A stretch of 64,000 nucleotides of DNA, taken from Bradyrhizobium embrapense. GTDB lineage: Bacteria; Pseudomonadota; Alphaproteobacteria; Rhizobiales; Xanthobacteraceae. The notes beneath the pieces are model-generated. The model was not told the DNA's origin. It did no database searches and saw only the letters and a list, made by a program, of their open reading frames with translations. Position 1 is the first letter of the stretch, and every line of letters starts with the position of its first letter. The DNA lies in the NCBI RefSeq assembly GCF_001189235.2, contig NZ_LFIP02000011.1, positions 62,001 through 126,000 of the forward strand. Reading direction: 5' to 3'. Shown piece after piece: positions 42,224-49,985 of the stretch. A program made the position numbers and the translations under genes.

Positions 42224-43099
42224 ATGGCCCAGGCTCAGCCGAAACCATCGCCCCTGAACGAATTGTGCAGCGCATTGCCATCGCTGCCGATGCGTTTGCA
42301 GGAGGTCGGTCGGTTTGTCGCAGCCAATGATTACGACGCCACCACCCGCTCGATGCGCGAGCTCGCCTCGGTCGCCGGCGCCGATCCCGCCTCCTTCACC
42401 CGTCTGGCCAAGGCGCTCGGCTATTCCGGCTGGGACGAATTGCGCGCCGCACTCACCGAGGCGCGACGGCCGGCGCAAGGTTCGCCGTTCTCCGGCCGCG
42501 CCAAAAGGCGCCGCGGCGGGCCGAATGCCGACGTCAAGCTGGTGCACGACAAGCTGGAGGCCGAAGCTGCGGGGCTTGCGCGGATTTCCGCGAGCGCGAT
42601 CGCGGACGCCGCGCGTGCGCTGCACGCTGCTAACCGGATCTGGATCACGGGCTTTCGCAGCTGCCGCAGCGTCGCGGAACTCTTGACCTACCAGCTTCGC
42701 CTGTTCCGCCCCGACGCCGTGCAGCTGGTCGGCGGTTCCGGCCCGTTCGATCTCGACCACGGCGCCTTCCGCGCCGACGACGCCGTGGTCGTGATCGGCT
42801 TTGCGCCTTACACCTCGGTGAGCGTCGAGACAGCGCGCGCGGCGCATCAGGCGCGCGCCACGCTGATCGCGATCGCCGATACCATCAGCGCGCCGATGGC
42901 CGAGGGCGCCGATCATCTTCTGCTGTTCGAGGCCGCCGCCTCGCCCGGCTTCTTCCCGAGCCTGACCGGCGCGATCGCGGTGGCGCAGTCGCTTGCCGCC
43001 GTCGCCTTCACGCTGGGTGGCGCAAATGCAAAACGCAAGCTGGAGGAGACCGAGGGCCGGCTTGCCGAGATGTCGCAATATTTCGTCGAGAAAGGATAA
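42224..43099 (+). CDS. MurR/RpiR family transcriptional regulator
   Basis: A 291-residue regulator with an N-terminal HTH_6 domain (MRELASVAGADPASFTRLAK, then ALGYSGWDELRAAL) and a C-terminal SIS sugar-isomerase-like domain (IWITGFRSCRSVAELLTYQL and DDAVVVIGFAPYTSVSVE). It sits directly upstream of the aminotransferase gene (5-base gap) and divergent from the permeases. The frame is open far upstream, but the ATG at 42224 begins the recognisable protein. Confidence 0.9.
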   Translation: MAQAQPKPSPLNELCSALPSLPMRLQEVGRFVAANDYDATTRSMRELASVAGADPASFTRLAKALGYSGWDELRAALTEARRPAQGSPFSGRAKRRRGGPNADVKLVHDKLEAEAAGLARISASAIADAARALHAANRIWITGFRSCRSVAELLTYQLRLFRPDAVQLVGGSGPFDLDHGAFRADDAVVVIGFAPYTSVSVETARAAHQARATLIAIADTISAPMAEGADHLLLFEAAASPGFFPSLTGAIAVAQSLAAVAFTLGGANAKRKLEETEGRLAEMSQYFVEKG

Positions 43100-43104
43100 G
43101 TATC

Positions 43105-44454
43105 ATGGCCGCCAACAAGAGCCGCGTGATGCATCGCAGCCTGCGCGAGACCCCACCGAAGGCGATTGGCGGTGAAGGTGTCTGGTTGATCGCGGAGGAC
43201 GGCCACCGCATCCTGGATTCCTCCGGCGGCGCCGCGGTCTCGTGCCTCGGCCATCAGCACCCACGGATTCTTGCCGCGATCGCCAAGCAGGCATCAAAAA
43301 TTGCCTATGCCCACACCGGCTTCTTCTCGTCGGAGCCCGCGGAAGAGCTCGCCGAACGGCTGGTCGGCCACGAGCCCGGCGGCCTCGGCTATGTCTATTT
43401 CGTCAGCGGCGGGTCGGAGGCGATCGAGGCCTCGATCAAGCTGGCGCGGCAATATTTCATCGAGCGCGGCGAGCCGCAGCGCGCCCGCTTCATCGCGCGC
43501 CGCCAGAGCTATCACGGCAACACGCTCGGTGCGCTGTCGGCCGGCGGCAATGCCTGGCGCCGCGAGCCCTATGCGCCGCTGCTGTCGCCCTCGTTCAGTC
43601 ACGTCACCCCCGCTTTTGCCTATCACGAGAAACGCGACGATGAATCGGAGGCCGCCTTCGTCGCGAGGCTCGCCGCCGAGCTTGAGGCCGAATTCCAGCG
43701 GCTCGGCCCCGAGAACGTTGCCGCCTTCATCGCCGAACCCGTGGTCGGCGCCACCGCCGGCTGCGTGCCGGCGCCGGAGGGTTACTTCAAGGCGGTGCGC
43801 GAGATCTGCAACCGTCACGGCGCGCTCTTGATCCTCGACGAGGTGATGTGCGGCATGGGCCGCACCGGCACGCTGCATGCGTGGGAGCAGGAAGGCATCT
43901 CGCCCGACATCCAGGCGGTCGCCAAGGGGCTCGGCGGCGGCTACCAGCCGATCGGCGCGATGCTCGCGAGCGGTGCCATCGTCGACACCGTGCGCAACGG
44001 CTCCGGCGCGTTCCAGCACGGTCATACTTATCTGGCGCATCCGCTCGCCTGCGCCGCCGCGCTCGAGGTGCAGAAGGTGATCAGCGAGGAGAAGCTGCTC
44101 GACCAGGTCAAGGAGCGCGGCCGCCAGCTCGAGCAGCGGCTGATCGAACGCTTCGGCAATCACCGCCATGTCGGCGACATCAGGGGCCGCGGCCTGTTCT
44201 GGGGCATCGAGCTGGTGGCCGACCGCGGCACGCGGCAGTCGTTCGACCCCAAGCTGAAGCTGCATCAGCGGATCAAGTCCGCGGCGTTTGCCGGCGGCCT
44301 CGGCTGCTATCCCTCGGGCGGCACCGCCGACGGCCAGCGCGGCGACCATGTGCTGCTCGCCCCGCCCTATATCGCAACGTCCGGCGACATCGACATGATC
44401 GTCGAAAGGCTCGGCGCTGCGGTCGACAGCGCGCTCAGGGACATTGGACATTAG
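43105..44454 (+). CDS. class III PLP-dependent aminotransferase
   Basis: A 449-residue fold-type I aminotransferase. The PLP lysine is in IQAVAKGLGGGYQPIGA near residue 275, the phosphate-contact motif is YFVSGGSEAIEASIKLARQY, and LLILDEVMCGMGRTG carries the cofactor Asp. Its length and pattern suit an omega- or gamma-amino acid (for example GABA or beta-alanine) transaminase, or an L-amino-acid enzyme. It has AAAGGA before the ATG and is followed after 12 bases by a binding-protein gene. Confidence 0.92.
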   Translation: MAANKSRVMHRSLRETPPKAIGGEGVWLIAEDGHRILDSSGGAAVSCLGHQHPRILAAIAKQASKIAYAHTGFFSSEPAEELAERLVGHEPGGLGYVYFVSGGSEAIEASIKLARQYFIERGEPQRARFIARRQSYHGNTLGALSAGGNAWRREPYAPLLSPSFSHVTPAFAYHEKRDDESEAAFVARLAAELEAEFQRLGPENVAAFIAEPVVGATAGCVPAPEGYFKAVREICNRHGALLILDEVMCGMGRTGTLHAWEQEGISPDIQAVAKGLGGGYQPIGAMLASGAIVDTVRNGSGAFQHGHTYLAHPLACAAALEVQKVISEEKLLDQVKERGRQLEQRLIERFGNHRHVGDIRGRGLFWGIELVADRGTRQSFDPKLKLHQRIKSAAFAGGLGCYPSGGTADGQRGDHVLLAPPYIATSGDIDMIVERLGAAVDSALRDIGH

Positions 44455-44466
44455 GAGGAGGACAGA

Positions 44467-45477
44467 ATGTACAGGGCATTGATCACTGCAACCGTTCTTG
44501 CTGCAAGCATCACCGGCGCAAGCGCGGCGACGCTCGACACCGTCAAGCAGCGCGGCACGCTGGTGTGCGGCGTCTCGACCGGCTTTGCCGGCTTCTCGGC
44601 GCCGGACTCGCAGGGCAACTTCAAGGGCCTCGACGTCGACTATTGCCGCGCGCTTGCCGCCGGCGTGCTCGGCGATGCCAGCAAGGTGCGCTACGTAGCG
44701 CTGACCGCGCAGAACCGCTTCACCGCGCTGCAGTCCGGCGAGATCGACGTGCTCTACCGCAACTCGACGCAGACTTACTTGCGCGGCACCACGCTCGGCC
44801 TGCGCCAGGGCCCGGTCAATTTCTACGACGGCCAGGGCTTTGTGGTGAAGAAGGACCTCGGCGTGAAGGAGCTGAAGGATCTCAAGGGCGCCACCGTCTG
44901 CGTCGCGCAGGGCACTACGCATGAGGTGACGCTCGGCGACTACGGCCGCGCCAACGGCATCGACTGGAAGCCTTTGGTGTTCGATCGCCCCGACACCATG
45001 TACCAGACCTTCTTCGGCGGCCGCTGCGATGCCATGACCCAGGACGCCTCCGCGCTCGCCGGCGCAGTCGCGACCGCGGCACCGAAGGCCGACGACTATG
45101 TCGTGCTGCCGCAGACCATCAGCAAGGAGCCGCTCGGCCCGTTCACCCGCAACGGCGACGAAGTGTGGAGCGACATCATCACCTGGCTGCACTATGGCCT
45201 GGTCGAAGCCGAAGAGCTCGGCGTGACGCAGGCCAATGTCGACGAGATGGCGAAGTCGCAGGTCCCGGCGGTCCAGCGCCTGCTCGGCGCATCCGGCGAT
45301 CTCGGCTCGCGGCTCGGCCTCGACAACAAATGGCTGGTCGGGGCGATCAAGGCCGGCGGCAATTACGGCGAGATCTTCGAGCGCAATGTCGGCAAGGCCA
45401 GCCCCCTGAAACTCGAGCGCGGCCTCAACGCCACCTGGAGCAAGGGCGGCTTGATGTACGCGATCCCGTTCAAATGA
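44467..45477 (+). CDS. amino acid ABC transporter substrate-binding protein (AapJ-like)
   Basis: A 336-residue periplasmic binding protein with signal peptide (MYRALITATVLAASITGASA). TLDTVKQRGTLVCGVSTGFA at the start of the mature part and LDVDYCRALAAGVLGDASKV are typical of the Aap/Bzt binding protein. It has GGAGGAGG before the ATG. It presumably feeds the permeases encoded at 39805-42115, although the genes are separated by the regulator and the aminotransferase on the other strand. Confidence 0.92.
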   Translation: MYRALITATVLAASITGASAATLDTVKQRGTLVCGVSTGFAGFSAPDSQGNFKGLDVDYCRALAAGVLGDASKVRYVALTAQNRFTALQSGEIDVLYRNSTQTYLRGTTLGLRQGPVNFYDGQGFVVKKDLGVKELKDLKGATVCVAQGTTHEVTLGDYGRANGIDWKPLVFDRPDTMYQTFFGGRCDAMTQDASALAGAVATAAPKADDYVVLPQTISKEPLGPFTRNGDEVWSDIITWLHYGLVEAEELGVTQANVDEMAKSQVPAVQRLLGASGDLGSRLGLDNKWLVGAIKAGGNYGEIFERNVGKASPLKLERGLNATWSKGGLMYAIPFK

Positions 45478-45507
45478 TGATCTGAGAGATCTCGAATCTA
45501 TCCCTTC

Positions 45508-45592
45508 CGTCATTGCGAGCGAAGCGAAGCAATCCATCGCGGCACAAGTAGAGAGATGGATTGCTTCGTCGCTATCGCTCCTCGCAATGACG
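45508..45592. repeat. inverted repeat of dispersed GTCATTGCGAG type
   Basis: The 5' part CGTCATTGCGAGCGAAGCG and the 3' part with TCCTCGCAATGACG form an imperfect inverted repeat, with GCAATCCATC/GATGGATTGC arms inside. Related copies lie at 46359-46510, and a partial one near 52770. Such elements are abundant between genes in Bradyrhizobium-like genomes. A second small palindromic block follows at 45625-45710. Confidence 0.7.
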
Positions 45593-45722
45593 AGGTTGAT
45601 AGTTTCATAGCCTCTGACATCCCCCGCACGCGGGGGGAGCCCCCTCACCCTAACCCTCTAAGAGCGAGCTTCGCTCGTCTCGCCCCCGCGAAGAGCGGAG
45701 AGGGAGCAGAAGTAGCGACCCC

Positions 45723-46355
45723 ATGCGCATCACGCTCATTCACGCCCTGAAGCACTCGATCGTGCCGATCGAAGCGTCATTCGCAAAGCATTGGCCGGAG
45801 GCGCGGCTGATGAACTTGCTCGACGACAGCCTCTCGGCCGACCTCGCGCGCGACGGCAAGCTCACCGAGCGCATGACCGAGCGGTTTCTTGCCATGGGCC
45901 GCTACGCGGTCAGCACCGGCGCTGACGGCATCCTCTTCACCTGCTCGGCGTTCGGCCCCTGCATCGAGGCGGTGGCGCGCGCGCACGCGCCGATGCCGGT
46001 CCTGAAGCCGAACGAGGCGATGATCGAGCAGGCGGCGGCGAAGGGGAAGCGCATCGGCCTGCTCTCGACCTTCCCGCCGACGCTGGTGTCGATGCCGCCG
46101 GAATTTCCGCCAGAGGTCACGCTGGTGCCGAAACTCGCCGAGGGCGCGCTGGCGGCGCTCGATCGCGGCGACCGCGCCGAGCACGACCGCATCGTGGTCG
46201 AGGCAGCCACGGATTTGCGCGACTGCGACCTGATCGCGCTCGCGCAATACAGCATGGCGCCGGCGGCTGAGCGCGTCACTGATGCCACCGGCCGCGAGGT
46301 GCTGACGACGCCCGACAGCGCGGTCAAGAAACTGAAGGCGATGCTTGGGGCATGA
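45723..46355 (+). CDS. Asp/Glu/hydantoin racemase family protein
   Basis: A 210-residue protein of the aspartate/glutamate racemase fold. The first active-site Cys is in GILFTCSAFGPC near residue 75. At the position of the second catalytic Cys the sequence reads LIALAQYSMAPAA, with no Cys, so a two-base racemase mechanism looks unlikely. A decarboxylase- or isomerase-like role is possible, as in arylmalonate decarboxylase, which also uses one Cys. It lies downstream of the binding-protein gene. Confidence 0.82.
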   Translation: MRITLIHALKHSIVPIEASFAKHWPEARLMNLLDDSLSADLARDGKLTERMTERFLAMGRYAVSTGADGILFTCSAFGPCIEAVARAHAPMPVLKPNEAMIEQAAAKGKRIGLLSTFPPTLVSMPPEFPPEVTLVPKLAEGALAALDRGDRAEHDRIVVEAATDLRDCDLIALAQYSMAPAAERVTDATGREVLTTPDSAVKKLKAMLGA

Positions 46356-46358
46356 TCC

Positions 46359-46510
46359 CCGTCATTGCGAGCCAACGGGTCGCGCGAACGCGCGCCCGAT
46401 GACAGGTTCCGCGAAGCAATCCATTTTACCGCATACCCGGATCGATGGATTGCTTCGTCGCTTCAGCGCAAAATTGCTTTGCAACTCTGTCGCGAGATCC
46501 TCGCAATCAC
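46359..46510. repeat. dispersed GTCATTGCGAG-type repeat copy
   Basis: GTCATTGCGAG near the left end and CTCGCAATCAC at the right end, with GCGAAGCAATCCAT and ATGGATTGCTTCG arms inside, mark another copy of the element at 45508-45592. It fills the gap between the convergent racemase and MFS genes and may act as a terminator. Confidence 0.65.
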
Positions 46511-46523
46511 ACAAAGTCGTCGC

Positions 46524-47858
46524 CTACGCGCCCGCATCATTCACATTCAGATCGACGCCTTGCGGATCCTTGATCGTCGACACCGCGATCAGCGAGATCA
46601 GCGCCAGCAGCCCGATATACACGCCGACCCGCCACGACTCGCCGTAGGTGCCGATGATCCATTGCGCGATCATCGGTGCGAAGGCGCCGCCGAAGATGGC
46701 GCCGAGCGCGTAGCCGATCGAGACGCCGGAATAGCGGACCTTGGCCGGGAACAGTTCGGCATAGAGCGCGGCCTGGGGGCCGTAGGACAGGCCGAGCGCG
46801 ATGGTGAGGCCGACGGCGCTGATGAAGAACAGCAGGAGATTCTTGCTGTCGATCAGGAACCACATCGGCACCGCCCACAGCACCATCAGGCCGTAGCCGA
46901 TCTGGAAGCAGCGCACGCGGCCGATCCTGTCGCCGAGGATGCCGCCGAGCAGCGTGAAGATGAACCAACTGACCGCCGCCAGCGTGCCGATCAAGAGCAG
47001 CTGCTCCGATGGCATCTTCAGCGTGTTGGCGCCGTAGCTGATGATGAAAGCGATCAGGATATATCCGGCCGCGTTGTTGGCCATGAAGATCAACGCGGTA
47101 CGCAGGATCTCCTTGGCATGATTGCGCGTCAGGTCGCGGAGCGGCGCGGAGGATTCCTTGTGCCGGCGCTGCATCGCCTTGAACACCGGCGACTCCTCGA
47201 CGGTGCGGCGGATCACGATGCCGACGACGATCAGCAGGATCGAGAGCAGGAACGGAATCCGCCAGCCCCACTCGATCATCGCCTGCTTGCCGAGCGTGGT
47301 GGTCAGCACCCACAGCACGCCGGTTGCCAGGATCATGCCGAGCGGCGTGCCGACCTGCGGAAACGAGCCGAAGAAGCTGCGCTTGTCGACGGGCGCCGAC
47401 TCCACCGACATCAGCGCCGCGCCGCCCCACTCGCCGCCGGCCGAGAAGCCCTGCAGGATGCGCAGAAGAATAAGCAGTGCCGGCGCCCAGGCGCCGATCT
47501 GGGCATAGGTCGGCAGCAGACCGACCAGCGCGGTCGCAGCACCCATCAGCAGCAGCGTGACGACCAGCATGTTCTTGCGCCCGAAGCGGTCGCCGAGATG
47601 GCCGCAGACGATGGCCCCGAGCGGACGGAACAGGAAGGAGAGGCCGAGCGTCGCGAACGAGACGATCTGCGCCAACAGCGGATTGTTGGCGTTCATCGGC
47701 GCGAAGAACAGCGCACCGAACACCAGGCCGGCGGCCTGCGCGTAGACGAAGAAGTCGTACCACTCGATCGTGGTGCCGACCAGCGTTGCGGTGAGGACCT
47801 TGCGCTCCTCATCCGACAGCGTAGCGCCGCGCGAGCGCGCGGAGATTTCGATGGACAT
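46524..47858 (-). CDS. MFS transporter, metabolite:H+ symporter (MHS) family
   Basis: A 444-residue 12-helix carrier. Family signs are GTTIEWYDFFVYAQAAGLVF at the first helix, LGDRFGRKNMLV in the loop between helices 2 and 3, and RILQGFSAGGEWGGAALMS. This subgroup takes up osmolytes or organic acids such as proline/betaine, shikimate or dicarboxylates. It has GGGGAGG before the ATG. The substrate cannot be assigned. Confidence 0.92.
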   Translation of the reverse strand: MSIEISARSRGATLSDEERKVLTATLVGTTIEWYDFFVYAQAAGLVFGALFFAPMNANNPLLAQIVSFATLGLSFLFRPLGAIVCGHLGDRFGRKNMLVVTLLLMGAATALVGLLPTYAQIGAWAPALLILLRILQGFSAGGEWGGAALMSVESAPVDKRSFFGSFPQVGTPLGMILATGVLWVLTTTLGKQAMIEWGWRIPFLLSILLIVVGIVIRRTVEESPVFKAMQRRHKESSAPLRDLTRNHAKEILRTALIFMANNAAGYILIAFIISYGANTLKMPSEQLLLIGTLAAVSWFIFTLLGGILGDRIGRVRCFQIGYGLMVLWAVPMWFLIDSKNLLLFFISAVGLTIALGLSYGPQAALYAELFPAKVRYSGVSIGYALGAIFGGAFAPMIAQWIIGTYGESWRVGVYIGLLALISLIAVSTIKDPQGVDLNVNDAGA

Positions 47859-48115
47859 GTGGCCTCCCCAAACCCGTTCTTGGCCGTGCGGGCGCGGTCG
47901 GCGCGATGCGCCCGTCCCGCACGGATGCTGGTACCGGGATAGCAGAGGTTTTCGCGCGGCACGAGTTAAATAGTTGCAGCAGCAACGATAATGCGCGAGC
48001 CCGCGCGCCCCGGACCGGGCTACCTCACCCGTGACCGGCGGGCAGCCATCCCGAAACGCCGATTGTGCACCGCAACAAGATCGTTACGATGCGAGGATTC
48101 CCAAGAGGTTGCTAA

Positions 48116-49363
48116 GTGTCTGACATCAATGCCGATGCCTGGGTTTCCTCAGGCCACCGCCCGATGGGCTTTCCGGAATTCGTCGTCGTCATCGCCTCCA
48201 TCATGGCGCTCAACCCGCTGGCGATGGACATGATGCTGCCGGCGCTGCCGAACATCCGCTCCGCGTTCCAGATCGCCGACGCCAATCGCCCGCAGATGGT
48301 GCTGTCGATCTTCCTGGTCGGCTTCGGCGTCGGCCAGTTCGTGATGGGCCCGCTGTCGGACCGCTTCGGCCGCCGCCCGGTGCTGCTCGGCGGCATGACC
48401 GTCTACACCATAGCCGGCCTGCTCGCGATCATGGCGCCCTCGTTCGAGACGCTGCTACTGGCGCGCGCGCTGCAAGGGCTCGGCACCGCCGCGACCCGCG
48501 TGATCGCGACCTCGATCGTGCGCGACTGCTACGCCGGACGGCGGATGGCGAGCGTAATGTCGCTGGCGATGATGGTGTTCATCGCGGTACCCGTGATCGC
48601 GCCGTCATTCGGCCAGGCCGTGATGCTGCTGACGCACTGGCGCGGCATCTTCGTGCTGTTGATGATCTACGGCGTGATCGCGCTGGCTTGGAGCGCAGTG
48701 CGAATGCCGGAGACGCTGCCTAAGGAGCTGCGCAAGTCGCTGGCAATCCCGGAGGTGCTGTCCGCGTTCCGCCAGACCGTCACCAACCGCCAGACGCTCG
48801 GCTATGCGCTCGCCGCCGGCGGCGTGCAGGGCTCGCTGTTTGCCTTCGTGTTCTCCTCGCAGCAGATCTTCACCGAGATCTTCAAGCTCGGACATTACTT
48901 CCCGGTCGCCTTCGCCGCCTGCGCGGTCGGCGTCGCGATCGCCGGCTTCCTCAATTCGCGCATCGTCGGCCGCATCGGCATGCGGGTGATCTCGCACGCC
49001 GCGCTGACCGGCTTTGCCGTGGTCGCCGGCGCGCTGTTCCTCGCGGTGAAGACCGACACGCTGTCGCTGGCGCTGTTCATGGTGCTGTCAGTCCTGATGA
49101 TGTTCGCGTTCGGGCTGATGATGGCGAACTTCACGGCGCTCGCGATGGAGCCGCAAGGCAAGATCGCCGGCACCGCCTCCTCGCTCTACGGCACCATCAC
49201 AACCCTGCTCGGGATCGGCGTCGGCACCACGATCGGCCAGGATTACGATGGCACGCTGCTGCCGTTCGCGACCGGCTTTTTCCTCTGCACGCTGGCGGCG
49301 CTCGCCGTGGTGCTGGTGACGGAGAAGGGCCGCATGTTCCGGCCGCATCATCATCCGATTTGA
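48116..49363 (+). CDS. MFS drug resistance transporter, Bcr/CflA family
   Basis: A 415-residue 12-helix exporter with GTG start preceded by AGAGG. The Bcr/CflA pattern is seen in MALNPLAMDMMLPALPNI at helix 1 and GPLSDRFGRRPVLLGGM in the loop between helices 2 and 3, with RALQGLGTAATRVIATSIVR in helix 4. Such pumps export drugs or metabolites such as cysteine. There is a His-rich tail. Confidence 0.9.
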   Translation: MSDINADAWVSSGHRPMGFPEFVVVIASIMALNPLAMDMMLPALPNIRSAFQIADANRPQMVLSIFLVGFGVGQFVMGPLSDRFGRRPVLLGGMTVYTIAGLLAIMAPSFETLLLARALQGLGTAATRVIATSIVRDCYAGRRMASVMSLAMMVFIAVPVIAPSFGQAVMLLTHWRGIFVLLMIYGVIALAWSAVRMPETLPKELRKSLAIPEVLSAFRQTVTNRQTLGYALAAGGVQGSLFAFVFSSQQIFTEIFKLGHYFPVAFAACAVGVAIAGFLNSRIVGRIGMRVISHAALTGFAVVAGALFLAVKTDTLSLALFMVLSVLMMFAFGLMMANFTALAMEPQGKIAGTASSLYGTITTLLGIGVGTTIGQDYDGTLLPFATGFFLCTLAALAVVLVTEKGRMFRPHHHPI

Positions 49364-49369
49364 CGGTAC

Positions 49370-49454
49370 GTAGCCCGGATGCAGCGAAGCGCAATCCGGG
49401 ACGGTTTTGCCTGCGGCACGAGCCCCGGATTTCGCTACGCTCCATCCGGGCTAC
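49370..49454. repeat. inverted repeat of dispersed GTAGCCCGGAT type
   Basis: GTAGCCCGGATGCAGCGAAG at the left and CATCCGGGCTAC at the right are near-complementary ends of an imperfect palindrome, with AATCCGGG and CCCGGATT inside. It separates the convergent Bcr/CflA and DUF983 genes. This is a different family from the GTCATTGCGAG elements. Confidence 0.7.
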
Positions 49455-49469
49455 GATTTTGAGATCGCG

Positions 49470-49889
49470 TCAGGCTTCGCGAGTCCGTCCAACGTTGGCC
49501 CGCACCGGCGCCGCCACCCGCCGCGTCGCCGCAAATCCCTCCATCCCGAGCTGCCATTGCAGCCCGACGATCGCGCCCTTGGTCGGCTGCAACAGGCCGA
49601 GTGCGCTGAACAGCGTGAACGGCAGCCAGATCGCGAGCTGCAACCAGGCCGGCGGCGCGTAGGTCATCTCCATCCACAGCAGCGCCGGCACCACGATGTG
49701 GCCGACCACGACGATCACGAGATAGGCCGGGAAATCGTCGGCGCGCTGCGGGGTGAAGTCCTCGCCGCAGACCTCGCAATGGTCAGCAACTTTAAGGAAG
49801 CGGCCGAACAGATGGCCCTGCCCGCAGTTCGGGCACTTCATCGCAAAACCGCGCAACATTGCCTTAGGCAGGGAAACCGTCTCGGTCAT
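49470..49889 (-). CDS. DUF983 family membrane protein with zinc-ribbon
   Basis: A 139-residue protein with two Cys pairs (MKCPNCGQGHLF and HCEVCGEDF), probably a zinc ribbon, followed by two hydrophobic segments (FPAYLVIVVVGHIVVPALLW and LAIWLPFTLFSALGLLQP). The family has no established function. The ATG at 49889 has AAGGA upstream. It is divergent from the MocR regulator with direct repeats between. Confidence 0.85.
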   Translation of the reverse strand: MTETVSLPKAMLRGFAMKCPNCGQGHLFGRFLKVADHCEVCGEDFTPQRADDFPAYLVIVVVGHIVVPALLWMEMTYAPPAWLQLAIWLPFTLFSALGLLQPTKGAIVGLQWQLGMEGFAATRRVAAPVRANVGRTREA

Positions 49890-49933
49890 TGTCGTTTTCC
49901 TTTCGCCGTTGTCCTTGACCTGATCTGATGATC

Positions 49934-49962
49934 CATACAATATGCCCTATGTAGCATACAAT
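49934..49962. promoter_or_regulatory. direct repeat CATACAAT spaced 21 bp, candidate MocR site
   Basis: CATACAAT occurs at 49934-49941 and 49955-49962, exactly two DNA turns apart, in the gap between the DUF983 gene and the MocR gene. MocR/GabR-type regulators typically recognise direct repeats on one DNA face. The site lies 24 bases before the MocR start. Confidence 0.6.
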
Positions 49963-49985
49963 CAAAGACAAAGCCGCTGGATTGC

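Noticed and set aside
43294..45648. 784-residue minus-strand open frame
   Set aside because: Antisense to the aminotransferase and binding-protein genes, with shadow-type composition and no recognisable domain.
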